Below are positions 55,853 through 64,000 of a stretch of DNA of 64,000 nucleotides, piece by piece (position 1 is the first letter of the stretch; each line of letters begins with the position of its first letter). The DNA comes from Parasaccharibacter apium (GTDB lineage Bacteria; Pseudomonadota; Alphaproteobacteria; Acetobacterales; Acetobacteraceae): NCBI RefSeq assembly GCF_002592045.1, contig NZ_MEJG01000002.1, forward strand, positions 337,862-401,861, written 5' to 3'. A program made the position numbers and the translations under genes. The notes under the pieces were generated by a model. That model made no database searches, was not told the DNA's origin, and worked only from the letters and a program-made list of their open reading frames with translations.

Positions 55853-56643
55853 GTTTGCCTCCGGTCATTCATTCATCTTTATTGCCTGTCCCGCATGGCT
55901 TTTGCTTGCGGCAAGGCGGCGTGTCCCGCGCGCCTTATGAGAGTTTGAATGGCGGGGTCAATACGCAGGATGACCCTACCTATGTGCAGGCAAATAGACA
56001 GCGTATTGCCGCGCTTGTGGGGGTGGAGGAGGTGCATCTTGCCGCCCTCCAACAAGTGCATGGGGCAGAGGTCGTGACGTTGCGAGGCTCTGAAGATGTG
56101 CCGTCCTTCTCTTATGGTGCCTTACCAGAAGGGGACGGCCTGGTGACGGACTGCCCCACCATTGCACTAGGGATTGCCACAGCAGATTGCGCGCCTGTGT
56201 TATTTGCCTCGCATGATGGGCGTGTTGTTGGGGCTGCTCATGCGGGGTGGCGCGGGGCTGTAGCTGGTGTGTTGGAAGCTACGGTACAGCAGATGCGCGC
56301 TTTGGGGGCCGAGGGGATTCGCGCCGTGATTGGCCCATGCATTGCGTCTGCTTCTTACGAGGTCGGTGAGGATATGCGGTGCGCTGTATTGGCTCATGAT
56401 CCCGCTCATGAGTCCTCTGGGGGGAGGTTCTTTACACCGGCTGCACGTACTGGGCATTACCAGTTCGACCTTCCTGCATTTTGTCTTGCGCGGTTAGAGG
56501 CTCTTCATGTGCGCGCAGAGTGGGTAGGGCGTGATACCGCAGCGGAAACATGCTTCTTCAGCCATCGCCGGGCCACATTGAGAGGTGATGGGCGAACAGG
56601 GCGGCAGCTTTCTATTATTCGAGCAATTACACCATCATCGTGA
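55849..56643 (+). CDS. pgeF: Peptidoglycan editing factor PgeF (laccase-domain, YfiH)
   Basis: A 264-aa zinc-dependent enzyme that removes misincorporated L-serine from muropeptide precursors. The signature residues are in TADCAPVLFASHDG and AAHAGWRGAVAGV, with the final IGPCI. I chose the ATG at 55849, which overlaps the lgt stop (ATGA); the upstream TTG is a worse start. This three-gene overlapping unit is common in alphaproteobacteria. Confidence 0.94.
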   Translation: MSLPPVIHSSLLPVPHGFCLRQGGVSRAPYESLNGGVNTQDDPTYVQANRQRIAALVGVEEVHLAALQQVHGAEVVTLRGSEDVPSFSYGALPEGDGLVTDCPTIALGIATADCAPVLFASHDGRVVGAAHAGWRGAVAGVLEATVQQMRALGAEGIRAVIGPCIASASYEVGEDMRCAVLAHDPAHESSGGRFFTPAARTGHYQFDLPAFCLARLEALHVRAEWVGRDTAAETCFFSHRRATLRGDGRTGRQLSIIRAITPSS

Positions 56644-56748
56644 TAAAAAAATTGTCTTTTATGTATTTTTCGGCTAGGGCAGAGCAGCCGTAGGCACCCC
56701 TGGAGGCCGTACGGTTATACTCATTTTTAGAACGCAGGAGCGTATAAC

Positions 56749-57378
56749 GTGGCGAAAATAACGACACTGGAGATCTCCCAGCGCGCCAAAGCAGGTAAGG
56801 GGGCAGCGCGCGCTACACGACGTGAAGGGCTCGTCCCTGGCGTGGTATATGGTGGTAAGAAGGAGCCGGCCCTCGTCTCCATCGACCCCCGCATCATCAT
56901 GAAGGAGCTGCATCGCGGTAGCTGGCAGTCCCGCCTTTATCAGTTCAATATTGGTGGTGAGCAAGTTCACGCGCTGATTCGTGATATTCAGTTCCATCCG
57001 GTGTCTGATGCGCCGATTCATATCGACTTCCTGCGTTTGGTCCCCGGCCAGAGCGTGCATGTGCAGGTTGGCATCACCTTTACCGGTGAGGAAGACGCCC
57101 CCGGCATTAAGCGCGGTGGTGTGTTGAACATTGCTCGTCACTCTGTGGATGTGGAAGTACCTGTTGAGAATATTCCAGAGCATTTTACTGTGGACCTCAG
57201 CAAGCTGGACATCAACGACAATGTGCGTTGGGATGACCTCCAAGGCACGGAGCATGCAACACCGACGTTGCATATCCCTAACTTCGTGATTGCCTCTATC
57301 GCTCCACCAACAGTGGATGAAGAGCCAGAGGATACTGCTGAGGGCGAGGGTGAAGCCGCCGCAGCTGAGTCCAAATAA
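56749..57378 (+). CDS. rplY: 50S ribosomal protein L25/general stress protein Ctc
   Basis: 5S rRNA-binding ribosomal protein, long (TL5/CTC) form of 209 aa. N-terminal L25 domain ([25 protein letters not shown]) and C-terminal beta domain ([21 protein letters not shown]), ending in an acidic Glu/Ala tail. GTG start with RBS AGGAGC 8 bp upstream. pth follows at 15 bp, the classical rplY-pth pair. Confidence 0.95.
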   Translation: MAKITTLEISQRAKAGKGAARATRREGLVPGVVYGGKKEPALVSIDPRIIMKELHRGSWQSRLYQFNIGGEQVHALIRDIQFHPVSDAPIHIDFLRLVPGQSVHVQVGITFTGEEDAPGIKRGGVLNIARHSVDVEVPVENIPEHFTVDLSKLDINDNVRWDDLQGTEHATPTLHIPNFVIASIAPPTVDEEPEDTAEGEGEAAAAESK

Positions 57379-57393
57379 AGAGGTTGAACGGTT

Positions 57394-57963
57394 GTGAAGC
57401 TCTGGATCGGACTCGGTAATCCGGGCGCATCAATGAGCCGCAACCGGCATAATATCGGCTTTATGGCCGTTGATGCGATTGCGCTACGCCACGGTTTTAG
57501 CCCGTGGCGTAAGCGTTTCCGCGGGGAGACGGCAGAAGGTATGGTCGGGCGGCAGAAGATTCTTCTCCTCAAGCCGCTGACCTACATGAATCTCTCTGGC
57601 GAGAGCGTGCAGCAAGCCGCGCATTTTTATAAAATCCCCCTTGAGGATATGACTGTTTTCCATGACGAGTTGGACCTTGCTTTTGGGAGGATGCGCGTCA
57701 AGCAAGGGGGCGGTGCAGCGGGCCATAATGGGTTGCGCTCTATGGATAAAGCATTGCCTAGCCCTAATTATTGGCGGGTGCGTCTAGGCATTGGCCATCC
57801 CGGTAGCCGGGAGCGGGTGCATGGCCATGTGTTGGGGGATTTCTCTAGCACGGAGCGGCCAGATTTAGAGCGGTGGTTAGATGAGCTGGCCGATGCGACT
57901 CCATTATTCGCGCAGGATGAGCCAGAAGCCTTTATGACAAAGACAGCTCTGTGGCGGAGCTAA
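57394..57963 (+). CDS. pth: Peptidyl-tRNA hydrolase
   Basis: Frees tRNA from abortive peptidyl-tRNA, 189 aa. Motifs WIGLGNPGASMSRNRHNIGF (catalytic His), PLTYMNLSGESVQQ, FHDELDLAFGRMRVKQGGGAAGHNGLRSM. GTG start. Follows rplY directly and precedes ychF by 81 bp. Confidence 0.96.
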   Translation: MKLWIGLGNPGASMSRNRHNIGFMAVDAIALRHGFSPWRKRFRGETAEGMVGRQKILLLKPLTYMNLSGESVQQAAHFYKIPLEDMTVFHDELDLAFGRMRVKQGGGAAGHNGLRSMDKALPSPNYWRVRLGIGHPGSRERVHGHVLGDFSSTERPDLERWLDELADATPLFAQDEPEAFMTKTALWRS

Positions 57964-58044
57964 GGTAAATTGTAATATGCGCGTTGCTATGGGATAAAGG
58001 CAGACCATAAAACAGCGGCATTTTAGGAAAATGGGAGAGAGTGC

Positions 58045-59139
58045 ATGGGGTTCAATTGTGGGATCGTGGGCCTCCCCAATGTTGGCAAATCCACCTTGTT
58101 TAATGCGTTGACGCAAACGGCCTCGGCGCAATCGGCAAATTATCCTTTCTGCACGATCGAGCCTAATACGGGCCGCGTGGCTGTGCCTGATGAGCGGCTA
58201 GAGGTCCTTGCTAAAGTGGGGCAGTCCCAGCGTATTTTACCCACGAGCCTAGAGTTTGTGGATATTGCTGGTCTGGTGCGGGGGGCCTCCAAAGGGGAAG
58301 GGCTTGGCAATCAGTTCCTTGCGAATATTCGTGAGGTGGACGCCATCATCCATGTGCTGCGTTGTTTTGAAGATGATGACATTACCCATGTAGAGGGTGG
58401 TGTGGACCCTGTGCGTGATGCTGATATCATCGAGACAGAATTAATGTTGGCGGATTTAGAAAGCTTAGAACGCCGCAAAACAGGTTTGGAAAAGCGCGCC
58501 CGTGGCAATGACCGTGAGGCGAAAGAGCAGCTAGAGCTTATGGAGCCTCTATTAGCGGCGTTGCAAGCAGGCAAACCAGCCCGCACGGCCATCCCTGCGG
58601 GGAAGGAGGTCGAAGTTGCGCGCCTTCAGCTCATGACAACAAAGCCTGTTCTTTATGTGTGTAATGTGGAGGAGGCTGCGGCTTCCACCGGTAATGCCCT
58701 TTCAGAAAAGGTGAAAAAACGCGCCGAGGCAGAGGGGGCGGGCGTTGTGATTGTTTCTGCGGCGATTGAGGCAGAAGTCAGCCAGCTTGAGGAGGAGGAG
58801 CGCATTGAGTTCCTCGATGGTTTGGGGCTGAAAGATAGCGGGTTAGACCGCGTAATTGCTGCTGGCTATCGGCTTTTGGGCCTGCAAACCTATTTTACTG
58901 TTGGGCCAAAAGAGACACGCGCTTGGACAATCACCGCGGGCACTAAAGCTCCCCAAGCCGCGGCCGTGATTCATAATGATTTTGAGCGTGGCTTCATTGC
59001 GTGTGAGACCATCGCTTATGATGATTATGTGACCTATAAAGGCGAGGCTGGTGCGCGTGAGGCCGGTAAATTGCGCGTAGAGGGCAAGAATTATGTCGTA
59101 CAAGATGGCGATGTGCTGCTCTTCCGCTTTAATGTGTGA
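58045..59139 (+). CDS. ychF: Redox-regulated ATPase YchF
   Basis: Obg-related P-loop ATPase of 364 aa that binds ribosomes. P-loop GLPNVGKS (residues 9-16), VDIAGLVRGASKGEGLGNQFL (G3), a coiled-coil insert (about 125-200) and the C-terminal TGS-like domain (ETRAWTITAGTKAPQAA, RVEGKNYVVQDGDVLLFRFNV). Cytosolic. Start has AGAGAGTGC-type weak RBS; the ATG opens the family N-terminus MGFNCGIVGLP. Confidence 0.96.
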   Translation: MGFNCGIVGLPNVGKSTLFNALTQTASAQSANYPFCTIEPNTGRVAVPDERLEVLAKVGQSQRILPTSLEFVDIAGLVRGASKGEGLGNQFLANIREVDAIIHVLRCFEDDDITHVEGGVDPVRDADIIETELMLADLESLERRKTGLEKRARGNDREAKEQLELMEPLLAALQAGKPARTAIPAGKEVEVARLQLMTTKPVLYVCNVEEAAASTGNALSEKVKKRAEAEGAGVVIVSAAIEAEVSQLEEEERIEFLDGLGLKDSGLDRVIAAGYRLLGLQTYFTVGPKETRAWTITAGTKAPQAAAVIHNDFERGFIACETIAYDDYVTYKGEAGAREAGKLRVEGKNYVVQDGDVLLFRFNV

Positions 59140-59202
59140 TTGTTATTGATGAAGGCACAGACCGTTCATCGCTTATCGCGTAAGCGTCCTTTAGGGGCAG
59201 CA

Positions 59203-59817
59203 ATGTCGCGATTCGGCGATGGGCGGCATATGCGCATCGGTCTCCTTGGGGGGTCGTTTAATCCAGCGCATGAAGGGCATATTCAACTTGCCCGTAAAGC
59301 TTTGGCACATTTGCAGCTCGACCAAGTTTGGCTGATGGTCTCGCCGGGGAATCCGCTAAAATCCCGCATAGGGATGGCCCCTTTTGCGCAGCGTTTAGCC
59401 AGTGCGCGGCATCTTGCTGATGGGCGGCGCATCATCGCTGTGGATATTGAGCATCAATTAGGCCAGCATTTTACGGTTAAGACAGTGGCGTTGCTCAAGC
59501 AGCGTTTCCCTCATTGTCGTTTTATATGGCTTATGGGGTCGGATGGCCTAGCGCAGTTCTCCCGCTGGCGTGGTTGGCGGAAGCTGGCACATTTGGTCCC
59601 TATAGCGGTATTACCGCGGCCGGGGAGTGTCATCCCTGCGCTAAAAGGGCGCGCGAGTTCTGTTTTGAGGCGGTATCGTCATGATGGCAGGAGGGCGTCT
59701 CTTTTGCTAAAAGCAGGAGGGGGACCGGGCTGGACTTTTCTGCTAGCCCCTCAAAACGCTATTTCATCAACGGCTTTACGCGCCATTAGGAGTAAAAACG
59801 ATTATCACCATGACTAA
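59203..59817 (+). CDS. nadD: Nicotinate-nucleotide adenylyltransferase
   Basis: Makes nicotinate adenine dinucleotide, the substrate of the NadE enzyme at 48.5 kb. The 204-aa protein has the nucleotidyltransferase motif GLLGGSFNPAHEGH (HxGH) and WLMGSDGLAQFSRWR. The ISSTALR motif (ISSTxxR) is near the C-terminus. I chose ATG 59203 because AGGGG precedes it and FGDGRHMRIG fits the alphaproteobacterial N-terminus; earlier in-frame ATG 59149 and TTG 59140 are possible. Overlaps rsfS by 8 bp. Confidence 0.92.
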   Translation: MSRFGDGRHMRIGLLGGSFNPAHEGHIQLARKALAHLQLDQVWLMVSPGNPLKSRIGMAPFAQRLASARHLADGRRIIAVDIEHQLGQHFTVKTVALLKQRFPHCRFIWLMGSDGLAQFSRWRGWRKLAHLVPIAVLPRPGSVIPALKGRASSVLRRYRHDGRRASLLLKAGGGPGWTFLLAPQNAISSTALRAIRSKNDYHHD

Positions 59818-60199
59818 ATCCTCCTCCCCTTCGTCTCATGAGGCACGGCTCGCCCGTCTTTTATCCGTCATTACCGAGAGTTTGGATAAGGATAAAGCTG
59901 AGAATATTGTCACATTGGATTTAACAGGCCGTGCTGGATTTGCAGAGCGTATGATCATTGCCTCTGGTGTGTCTGAGCGTCAGATTTCCGCTATGGCGCA
60001 CCATTTAGAAACCCGCCTAAAAGAAGAATCGCTGGCCCGCCCGCAGATTGAAGGGGAACAAGGGAGCGATTGGGTTTTGTTGGATGCTGGCGATGTTGTG
60101 GTACATCTTTTTATGCCAGAAAGCCGGGAGCTTTACGCGTTAGAGCGCATGTGGGGTGGCGATTTTGACCACGCGGATGAAGAAATCGCCGTTGAGTAA
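59810..60199 (+). CDS. rsfS: Ribosomal silencing factor RsfS
   Basis: A 129-aa protein that binds L14 and blocks subunit joining under starvation. The core is ENIVTLDLTGRAGFAERMIIASGVSERQISAMA, followed by EGEQGSDWVLLDAGDVVVHLFMPESRELYALERMWG. Its ATG lies within the end of nadD (8-bp overlap) and rlmH follows 27 bp later, giving the conserved nadD-rsfS-rlmH order. Confidence 0.94.
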   Translation: MTKSSSPSSHEARLARLLSVITESLDKDKAENIVTLDLTGRAGFAERMIIASGVSERQISAMAHHLETRLKEESLARPQIEGEQGSDWVLLDAGDVVVHLFMPESRELYALERMWGGDFDHADEEIAVE

Positions 60200-60226
60200 G
60201 AGACAACAAGGCGTGAGGCATATGGT

Positions 60227-60682
60227 ATGAAACTCATCGCCGTTGGGAAGTTAAAAGCTGGGCCAGAGCAAGAGTTACTCGCACGTTATAGGGCGCGGCT
60301 GCGGCCTAAGCTTGAGGTTGTCGAAGTTCCCCAAGGGCGTGGCTCCCCTACTGAACAAAAACGGCGAGAGGCAGAGGCTCTTTTAGCCGCCTGTCCCGAT
60401 AATGCGTTTGTTATTGTGCTGGATGAAGGCGGCCCGCTGATGGATAGTCCCGCTTTTGCTGCAAAGCTACAGCAATGGCAGGAAACAGGCCGACTTGTGT
60501 GCTTCATGATTGGCGGGGCAGAAGGGCTAGATGCCGCTATTATTCAGCGTGCTGATGCTCTTTTCTCGCTAGGCAAGTTGACATGGCCTCATATGCTTGT
60601 GCGTGTGATGCTCGCAGAGCAGCTTTTTCGGGCGCAAGCGATTCAAACGGGGCATCCATATCATAAAGCCGGACGTCCCTAA
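60227..60682 (+). CDS. rlmH: 23S rRNA (pseudouridine1915-N3)-methyltransferase RlmH
   Basis: SPOUT-fold methyltransferase for helix 69, 151 aa. [18 protein letters not shown] opens the protein, and the AdoMet-binding knot is LDEGG plus [36 protein letters not shown] and the ending HPYHK. Last gene of the rplY to rlmH block on the + strand; convergent with the CHAP-domain gene. Confidence 0.95.
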   Translation: MKLIAVGKLKAGPEQELLARYRARLRPKLEVVEVPQGRGSPTEQKRREAEALLAACPDNAFVIVLDEGGPLMDSPAFAAKLQQWQETGRLVCFMIGGAEGLDAAIIQRADALFSLGKLTWPHMLVRVMLAEQLFRAQAIQTGHPYHKAGRP

Positions 60683-60727
60683 TTTGGAAGCATCCGGCCT
60701 TTATGGAGAGTCCGCTTTACAAAAACC

Positions 60728-61375
60728 TTATTGGAGAGAGCGGCTCGGTGCCTCATCTCCAAAAACATCACTAGGGATAGATGCAGTCTCTATAGCGTCG
60801 TTCTTGGCCAAAACATTACGAATCGGTGCACGAACGGGGCGTGTCCCTTCTGCACGAGCATAAATGAAGCCGTGTGTTGGATAAATGCTACCCAAGCGGC
60901 CATCATTACTGGCAAGAGCAACACGTACAGCCGACCAATCATTCGCAGGGGAGACATCCACAACGCGAACATTACGGCTAATTCCGTTAGAGTTCCAATG
61001 GGATTGGTCAATGAGGATGGTGCGGCTATCAATCTGTTTGCGAACCACAGCGACATGACCAAGAGGCATACGGCGCGTAGGGCGGAAGCTAAGTACAGCT
61101 CCTTCTTCTGGTAATTGCCCGCGGGCATAAAGACCCTCAGCACGCCCCCACCAGTCGCGCGCATTACCACGAATATTAAAATTCGTACTTTGGCGAACAT
61201 AGGCTACACATTGTATGACATGCCCATGCCCGAAATGATGAGCTGTCTTATGGCCTGCTCTAGCAAGGCGGCCTGTATGACGCGTATGGTGGCGCGCCTC
61301 CGCTTTAGGAGCGCAGAATGCCGCGGCAGAAAAAACCAAACACGATAAAAAGAACCGTTGACCAGTGCGGCTCAT
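60728..61375 (-). CDS. CHAP-domain secreted protein, probable peptidoglycan amidase/endopeptidase
   Basis: A 215-aa exported protein. A signal peptide (FFLSCLVFSAAAFCAPKAEA, cleavage after AEA) precedes the CHAP domain with catalytic Cys in IQCVAYVRQ and His in MPLGHVAVVRK, plus the Asn/Asp of IDQSHWNSNG. It may trim cell-wall peptide stems. I chose ATG 61375 (GGAAG about 8 bp upstream) because it puts Met at the signal peptide start; 61426 is the longer frame. A CtrA-like box lies about 280 bp upstream. Confidence 0.85.
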   Translation of the reverse strand: MSRTGQRFFLSCLVFSAAAFCAPKAEARHHTRHTGRLARAGHKTAHHFGHGHVIQCVAYVRQSTNFNIRGNARDWWGRAEGLYARGQLPEEGAVLSFRPTRRMPLGHVAVVRKQIDSRTILIDQSHWNSNGISRNVRVVDVSPANDWSAVRVALASNDGRLGSIYPTHGFIYARAEGTRPVRAPIRNVLAKNDAIETASIPSDVFGDEAPSRSLQ

Positions 61376-61775
61376 AATGCATCTTCCCGTTGCTAAAATT
61401 GACCGAAAAGGCCTTACTCTATTCAATGATCACGGGGAATATCAGATAAGTTGGGGTTATGGCAAGTTAAATATTAACAAGAGAAGGAGATAAAATCTAA
61501 ACAGGATTTAATAGGAGTAAATATAAATAATATGGAAACCTTTTTTAATAAAGTATAGATTGAAAAATACTAAAAATACCACAAGAACAAAGGGAATCTC
61601 TTATAGGAGGTGATGTATTTTACCCGGTGAGGGTATATCCGGCTGTTTTAAGTGTTAATCTATCGTTAATACTCTAAAGGAGAGTTAGAATTACGTTGAA
61701 GGTGAGCTTTGATGAATGGTTTCTTGCCGGGTGTTGCGTAGAATTGTACATAATAATTTACACATAATGTAAATC
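61376..61775. other. AT-rich, gene-free divergent regulatory region
   Basis: Between the - strand CHAP gene and the + strand MBL gene. It is AT-rich throughout, has no open frame longer than a few tens of codons, and contains the CtrA-like site below. No RNA gene or repeat family was recognised. Confidence 0.6.
61655..61669. promoter_or_regulatory. CtrA-type binding site
   Basis: TTAATCTATCGTTAA is an exact match to the alphaproteobacterial cell-cycle regulator consensus TTAA-N7-TTAA. It lies about 280 bp upstream of the CHAP gene start and 107 bp upstream of the MBL gene start. Exact matches also arise by chance in AT-rich DNA. Confidence 0.45.
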
Positions 61776-62435
61776 ATGGATGTTTTCATGAAGTTAACGT
61801 TGAAGAAAGTAACAGTCACACCGATTCGGCAAAATTGCACTATTTTGTCAAATCAGCTGGGTCGCGCTGTTATTATTGATCCCGGCGGGGAGAGTACGCG
61901 GCTTGCGCAAGAGGCTGAGGCCTTGCACGTGGAGGCTATTCTTCTAACGCATGGTCATTTGGACCATGTCGGCGGTGCGGCGGAGCTCAAACGCTTATTG
62001 GAGGCGCGCCAGAGCAACGAAGTGCCGATTTTAGGGCCGGTAAAGGATGATTTGTTCCTGCTTCAACATGTTGAAGAACAAGCCGCATCCCTAGGATTGG
62101 GAGGGATGAAAAATGTAAAGCCGGATCGCTTTTTAAAAGATAGGGAAGTTTTGTCCTTCTTAGGGTATGAGTTCGAGGTTGCGCATATTCCGGGTCACAC
62201 ACCGGGGCATGTGGTGTTTTTGCTGCCTGAAGAAAAAATTGCTTTAACAGGGGATACGTTGTTTCGGGGGACTGTCGGGCGGACAGATTTCCCCTACGGG
62301 AATGAACGTCAGTTATTGGAAGGTATTTGGGAGCGGCTTTTCTGCCTTCCTGATGAGACAATTGTTTTGCCTGGGCATGGCCTGCCTACCACAATTGGGG
62401 AAGAACGCCGGCATAACCCTGCGTTTCAACAGTAA
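61776..62435 (+). CDS. MBL-fold hydrolase (YcbL/glyoxalase II-like)
   Basis: A 219-aa zinc metallohydrolase. The metal motif LTHGHLDHVGG (THxHxDH) is at about residues 57-67, with HIPGHTPGHVVFLLPEE, LTGDTLFRGTVGRTD and VLPGHG adding ligands. It matches the short YcbL type, which has glyoxalase II-like activity in some homologues. The ATG at 61776 or the one at 61788 (MKLTLKKVTVT) may be used; neither has a clear RBS. DUF192 follows 39 bp later. Confidence 0.87.
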   Translation: MDVFMKLTLKKVTVTPIRQNCTILSNQLGRAVIIDPGGESTRLAQEAEALHVEAILLTHGHLDHVGGAAELKRLLEARQSNEVPILGPVKDDLFLLQHVEEQAASLGLGGMKNVKPDRFLKDREVLSFLGYEFEVAHIPGHTPGHVVFLLPEEKIALTGDTLFRGTVGRTDFPYGNERQLLEGIWERLFCLPDETIVLPGHGLPTTIGEERRHNPAFQQ

Positions 62436-62474
62436 GTGGTTTATTTTGACGAGGGTTAAAAAAGGAGGAAGCGC

Positions 62475-62975
62475 ATGAGATTAAGGGGTTGGGTAGGCCG
62501 TTTAGTTCTGTTGATAGGATGTTGTAGCTTGGGGTTTCCTCTTGGATATGCGGAGGAGCCGATAACGCAAGCACAACCGCCATTACCTTCGGTTTCTTTG
62601 ACGATTACAGATCACAAAAAGCAGGATTATCTCTTTACTGTAGAGCTTGCTAAAACACCGCGTGAGCAAGAGATAGGGGAGATGTTCCGTAAAGAAATTC
62701 CTGCTCATCATGGTATGTTATTTATTTGGCCGGCTGCTCAAGAATCGGCTATGTGGATGAAGAATACTTATGTTCCATTAGATATCATCTTTATAGATGA
62801 GCAGAATCGCATTCATGCGATAGAAGAACATACAATACCATTGAGTGAAGGTATTATTAGCAGTCATGGCCCTGTCCGTGCTGTGTTAGAGCTTCCCGCC
62901 GGCACCACTGAGTCCATGGGGATTGTAGTGGGCGATCATGTCGTAAGCTCTGCTCTGCCGAGTCCAGTCAATTGA
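62475..62975 (+). CDS. DUF192 domain-containing exported protein
   Basis: A 166-aa protein with an N-terminal signal segment (VGRLVLLIGCCSLGFPLGYAEE) and the DUF192 domain from about residue 42 (ELAKTPREQEIGEMFRKEIP, GMLFIWPAAQESAMWMKNTYVPLDIIFIDE, VLELPAGTTESMGIVVGD). Some DUF192 proteins are linked to quorum or envelope functions; the role is unknown. The cysteines of the signal region (GCC) are not a clear lipobox. Its stop overlaps the next start (TTGA). Confidence 0.88.
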   Translation: MRLRGWVGRLVLLIGCCSLGFPLGYAEEPITQAQPPLPSVSLTITDHKKQDYLFTVELAKTPREQEIGEMFRKEIPAHHGMLFIWPAAQESAMWMKNTYVPLDIIFIDEQNRIHAIEEHTIPLSEGIISSHGPVRAVLELPAGTTESMGIVVGDHVVSSALPSPVN

Positions 62976-63946
62976 GAGCATCACGGGCAGCTTTTATAAC
63001 GGGCGTGGCAGGTTTTATTGGGTCTCATGTAGCAAAAGCCTTACTTGCGCGAGGGTGGAGCGTTCTTGGGATTGATACAGAGCAAGCGGCCCCCCCGTTA
63101 GTTCCTTTAAGATTGACTTCCTTGCAGGAGGAGGAAAAGTTTCATTACATCAAGATGGATGTGTGTGACCAAGAGGCTCTTACGGCCGTTTTGGCAGAGC
63201 ATAAAAATATTGATGTTGTGTTGCATTTCGCTGCCCGGGCGGGCGTGCGACAATCACGCATTAACCCGCATGCTTATATAAAAGACAATATAGAAGGCCA
63301 GGTCTCGTTATTAGAAGCATGCCGTATTTTACCGCATTTGCGGCATATTTTATATGCCTCCTCTTCTTCCGTATATGGGCCATCTACACCGTTGCCTTTT
63401 TCTGAAGCAGCGCGAGTGGAAGGGCAAGCTTCTTTTTATGCAACAACCAAACGGATGAATGAGCTGACAGCGCACACCTACAGCCATCTTTATGGGTTTA
63501 CACAGACAGCCTTACGTTTTTTTACAGTGTACGGCCCATTAGGGCGGCCTGATATGGCCTGTTATAAGTTCGCTCGTGCCATCCGAGATGGCACTCCCCT
63601 AACATTATGGGAAGAGGTAGGCCTTGCTCGCGACTTCACTTATATAGATGACGTCGTAGAGGCCATCCTTTTATTGATGGAGGGTCCCTTAGAAGAAGGG
63701 ACGAATCGCACCTTCAATATTGGTTATGGTAAGCCTCGTTATGTGGTGGATCTTGTTAGAGGGTTGGAGCGTGCTTTAGCGCGGGATGCTCTTATTCATA
63801 AAGCCCCCAAACCCGTTGAAGATGTCTTAACAACATGGGCCGATACAGCATTGCTACGTCAACAAACCTCATGGATTCCGCAAATATCGTTGGAGGAGGG
63901 TGTGGAGCGATTTGGGAGGTGGTTTACACAAAATTCACCATTTTGA
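62972..63946 (+). CDS. NAD-dependent sugar-nucleotide epimerase (UDP-glucuronate epimerase-like SDR)
   Basis: A 324-aa extended SDR. The NAD motif ITGVAGFIGSHVAKALL, ASSSSVYG, catalytic YATTKRMNE (YxxxK), ALRFFTVYGPLGRPDMA (typical of UDP-GlcA 4-epimerases) and GLARDFTYIDDVVEAI are present. It probably supplies a uronic sugar for polysaccharide or lipid A decoration. The only start available is TTG at 62972, overlapping the DUF192 stop. The last 54 bases of the window after its stop hold no recognised feature. Confidence 0.85.
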   Translation: MRASRAAFITGVAGFIGSHVAKALLARGWSVLGIDTEQAAPPLVPLRLTSLQEEEKFHYIKMDVCDQEALTAVLAEHKNIDVVLHFAARAGVRQSRINPHAYIKDNIEGQVSLLEACRILPHLRHILYASSSSVYGPSTPLPFSEAARVEGQASFYATTKRMNELTAHTYSHLYGFTQTALRFFTVYGPLGRPDMACYKFARAIRDGTPLTLWEEVGLARDFTYIDDVVEAILLLMEGPLEEGTNRTFNIGYGKPRYVVDLVRGLERALARDALIHKAPKPVEDVLTTWADTALLRQQTSWIPQISLEEGVERFGRWFTQNSPF

Positions 63947-64000
63947 GAGGAAGGAAAACTTTTTTTCATTTTCGCTACTTTTAGGGGTTGCGTGGGTTTT

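Noticed and set aside
56674..57273. 199-codon - strand frame inside rplY
   Set aside because: Antisense shadow of rplY.

Overview
The window looks like chromosomal DNA from an alphaproteobacterium of the acetic acid bacteria (Acetobacteraceae). The evidence is a short-Q-loop cytochrome bd oxidase (CioAB) with a DUF2474 peptide, a periplasmic-type GMC dehydrogenase with its small 'subunit 3', split b and b' subunits of the F0 ATP synthase, DUF2155, UbiK/BMFP, and an mnmG-mnmE-rho neighbourhood. The genus cannot be fixed from this sequence. Nearly everything is housekeeping; I see no insertion sequence, prophage, CRISPR array or rRNA operon.

Layout. 0-6.4 kb: 5' end of mnmG, mnmE, ogt, cioA-cioB-DUF2474 and rho. 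6.7-9.3 kb: a GMC dehydrogenase and its subunit 3, separated by a 416-bp gene-free spacer with the hallmarks of a replication origin (degenerate DnaA boxes, an AT-rich block, ten GTAC tetranucleotides in 200 bp, and a change of strand composition). 9.4-20.5 kb: sucB, DUF3597, ahcY, a CorA-type channel, catalase, an AAB-type unknown protein, a LysR/pirin/WrbA module, mutY and a DciA-like gene. 20.6-33.9 kb: serB, miaA, ilvB, ilvC (no ilvN between them), speD-speE, panB, gcvT, an ABM monooxygenase, a ROK fructokinase, glnA and tldD. 34-46 kb: an outer-membrane barrel, YggT, tRNA-Ala, an overlapping mlaE-mlaF-mlaD-pqiC lipid-transport operon, two glycosyltransferases, the F0 operon atpI-B-E-F'-F, and an orphan protein resembling the C-terminal part of B12-dependent ribonucleotide reductase. 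46-52 kb: a second MlaD-like gene, a small unknown, DUF2155, dsbB, nadE, an RTX-like putative secreted protein with a TTG start, and tRNA-Gln. 52-64 kb: a TetR-like gene, proC and ubiK; then hldD-lgt-pgeF, rplY-pth-ychF-nadD-rsfS-rlmH, a CHAP-domain protein, an MBL hydrolase, a DUF192 protein and a sugar-nucleotide epimerase.

How the genes fit together. The best overall reading is a chromosomal origin region. Left of about 8.3 kb the + strand is C-rich even inside + strand genes. Right of it the + strand is G-rich in + strand genes and about balanced in - strand genes. This is the pattern expected at oriC, and mnmG/mnmE/rho are classic origin-proximal genes in alphaproteobacteria. Functional themes are quinol-linked respiration (CioAB, GMC dehydrogenase, WrbA, F0 ATP synthase), envelope lipid and LPS upkeep (Mla, HldD, Lgt, PgeF, glycosyltransferases), polyamine, branched-chain and pantothenate synthesis, and peroxide defence.

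Start codons were chosen from ribosome-binding sites and known family N-termini. All family assignments come from reading motifs by eye; no database search was possible.
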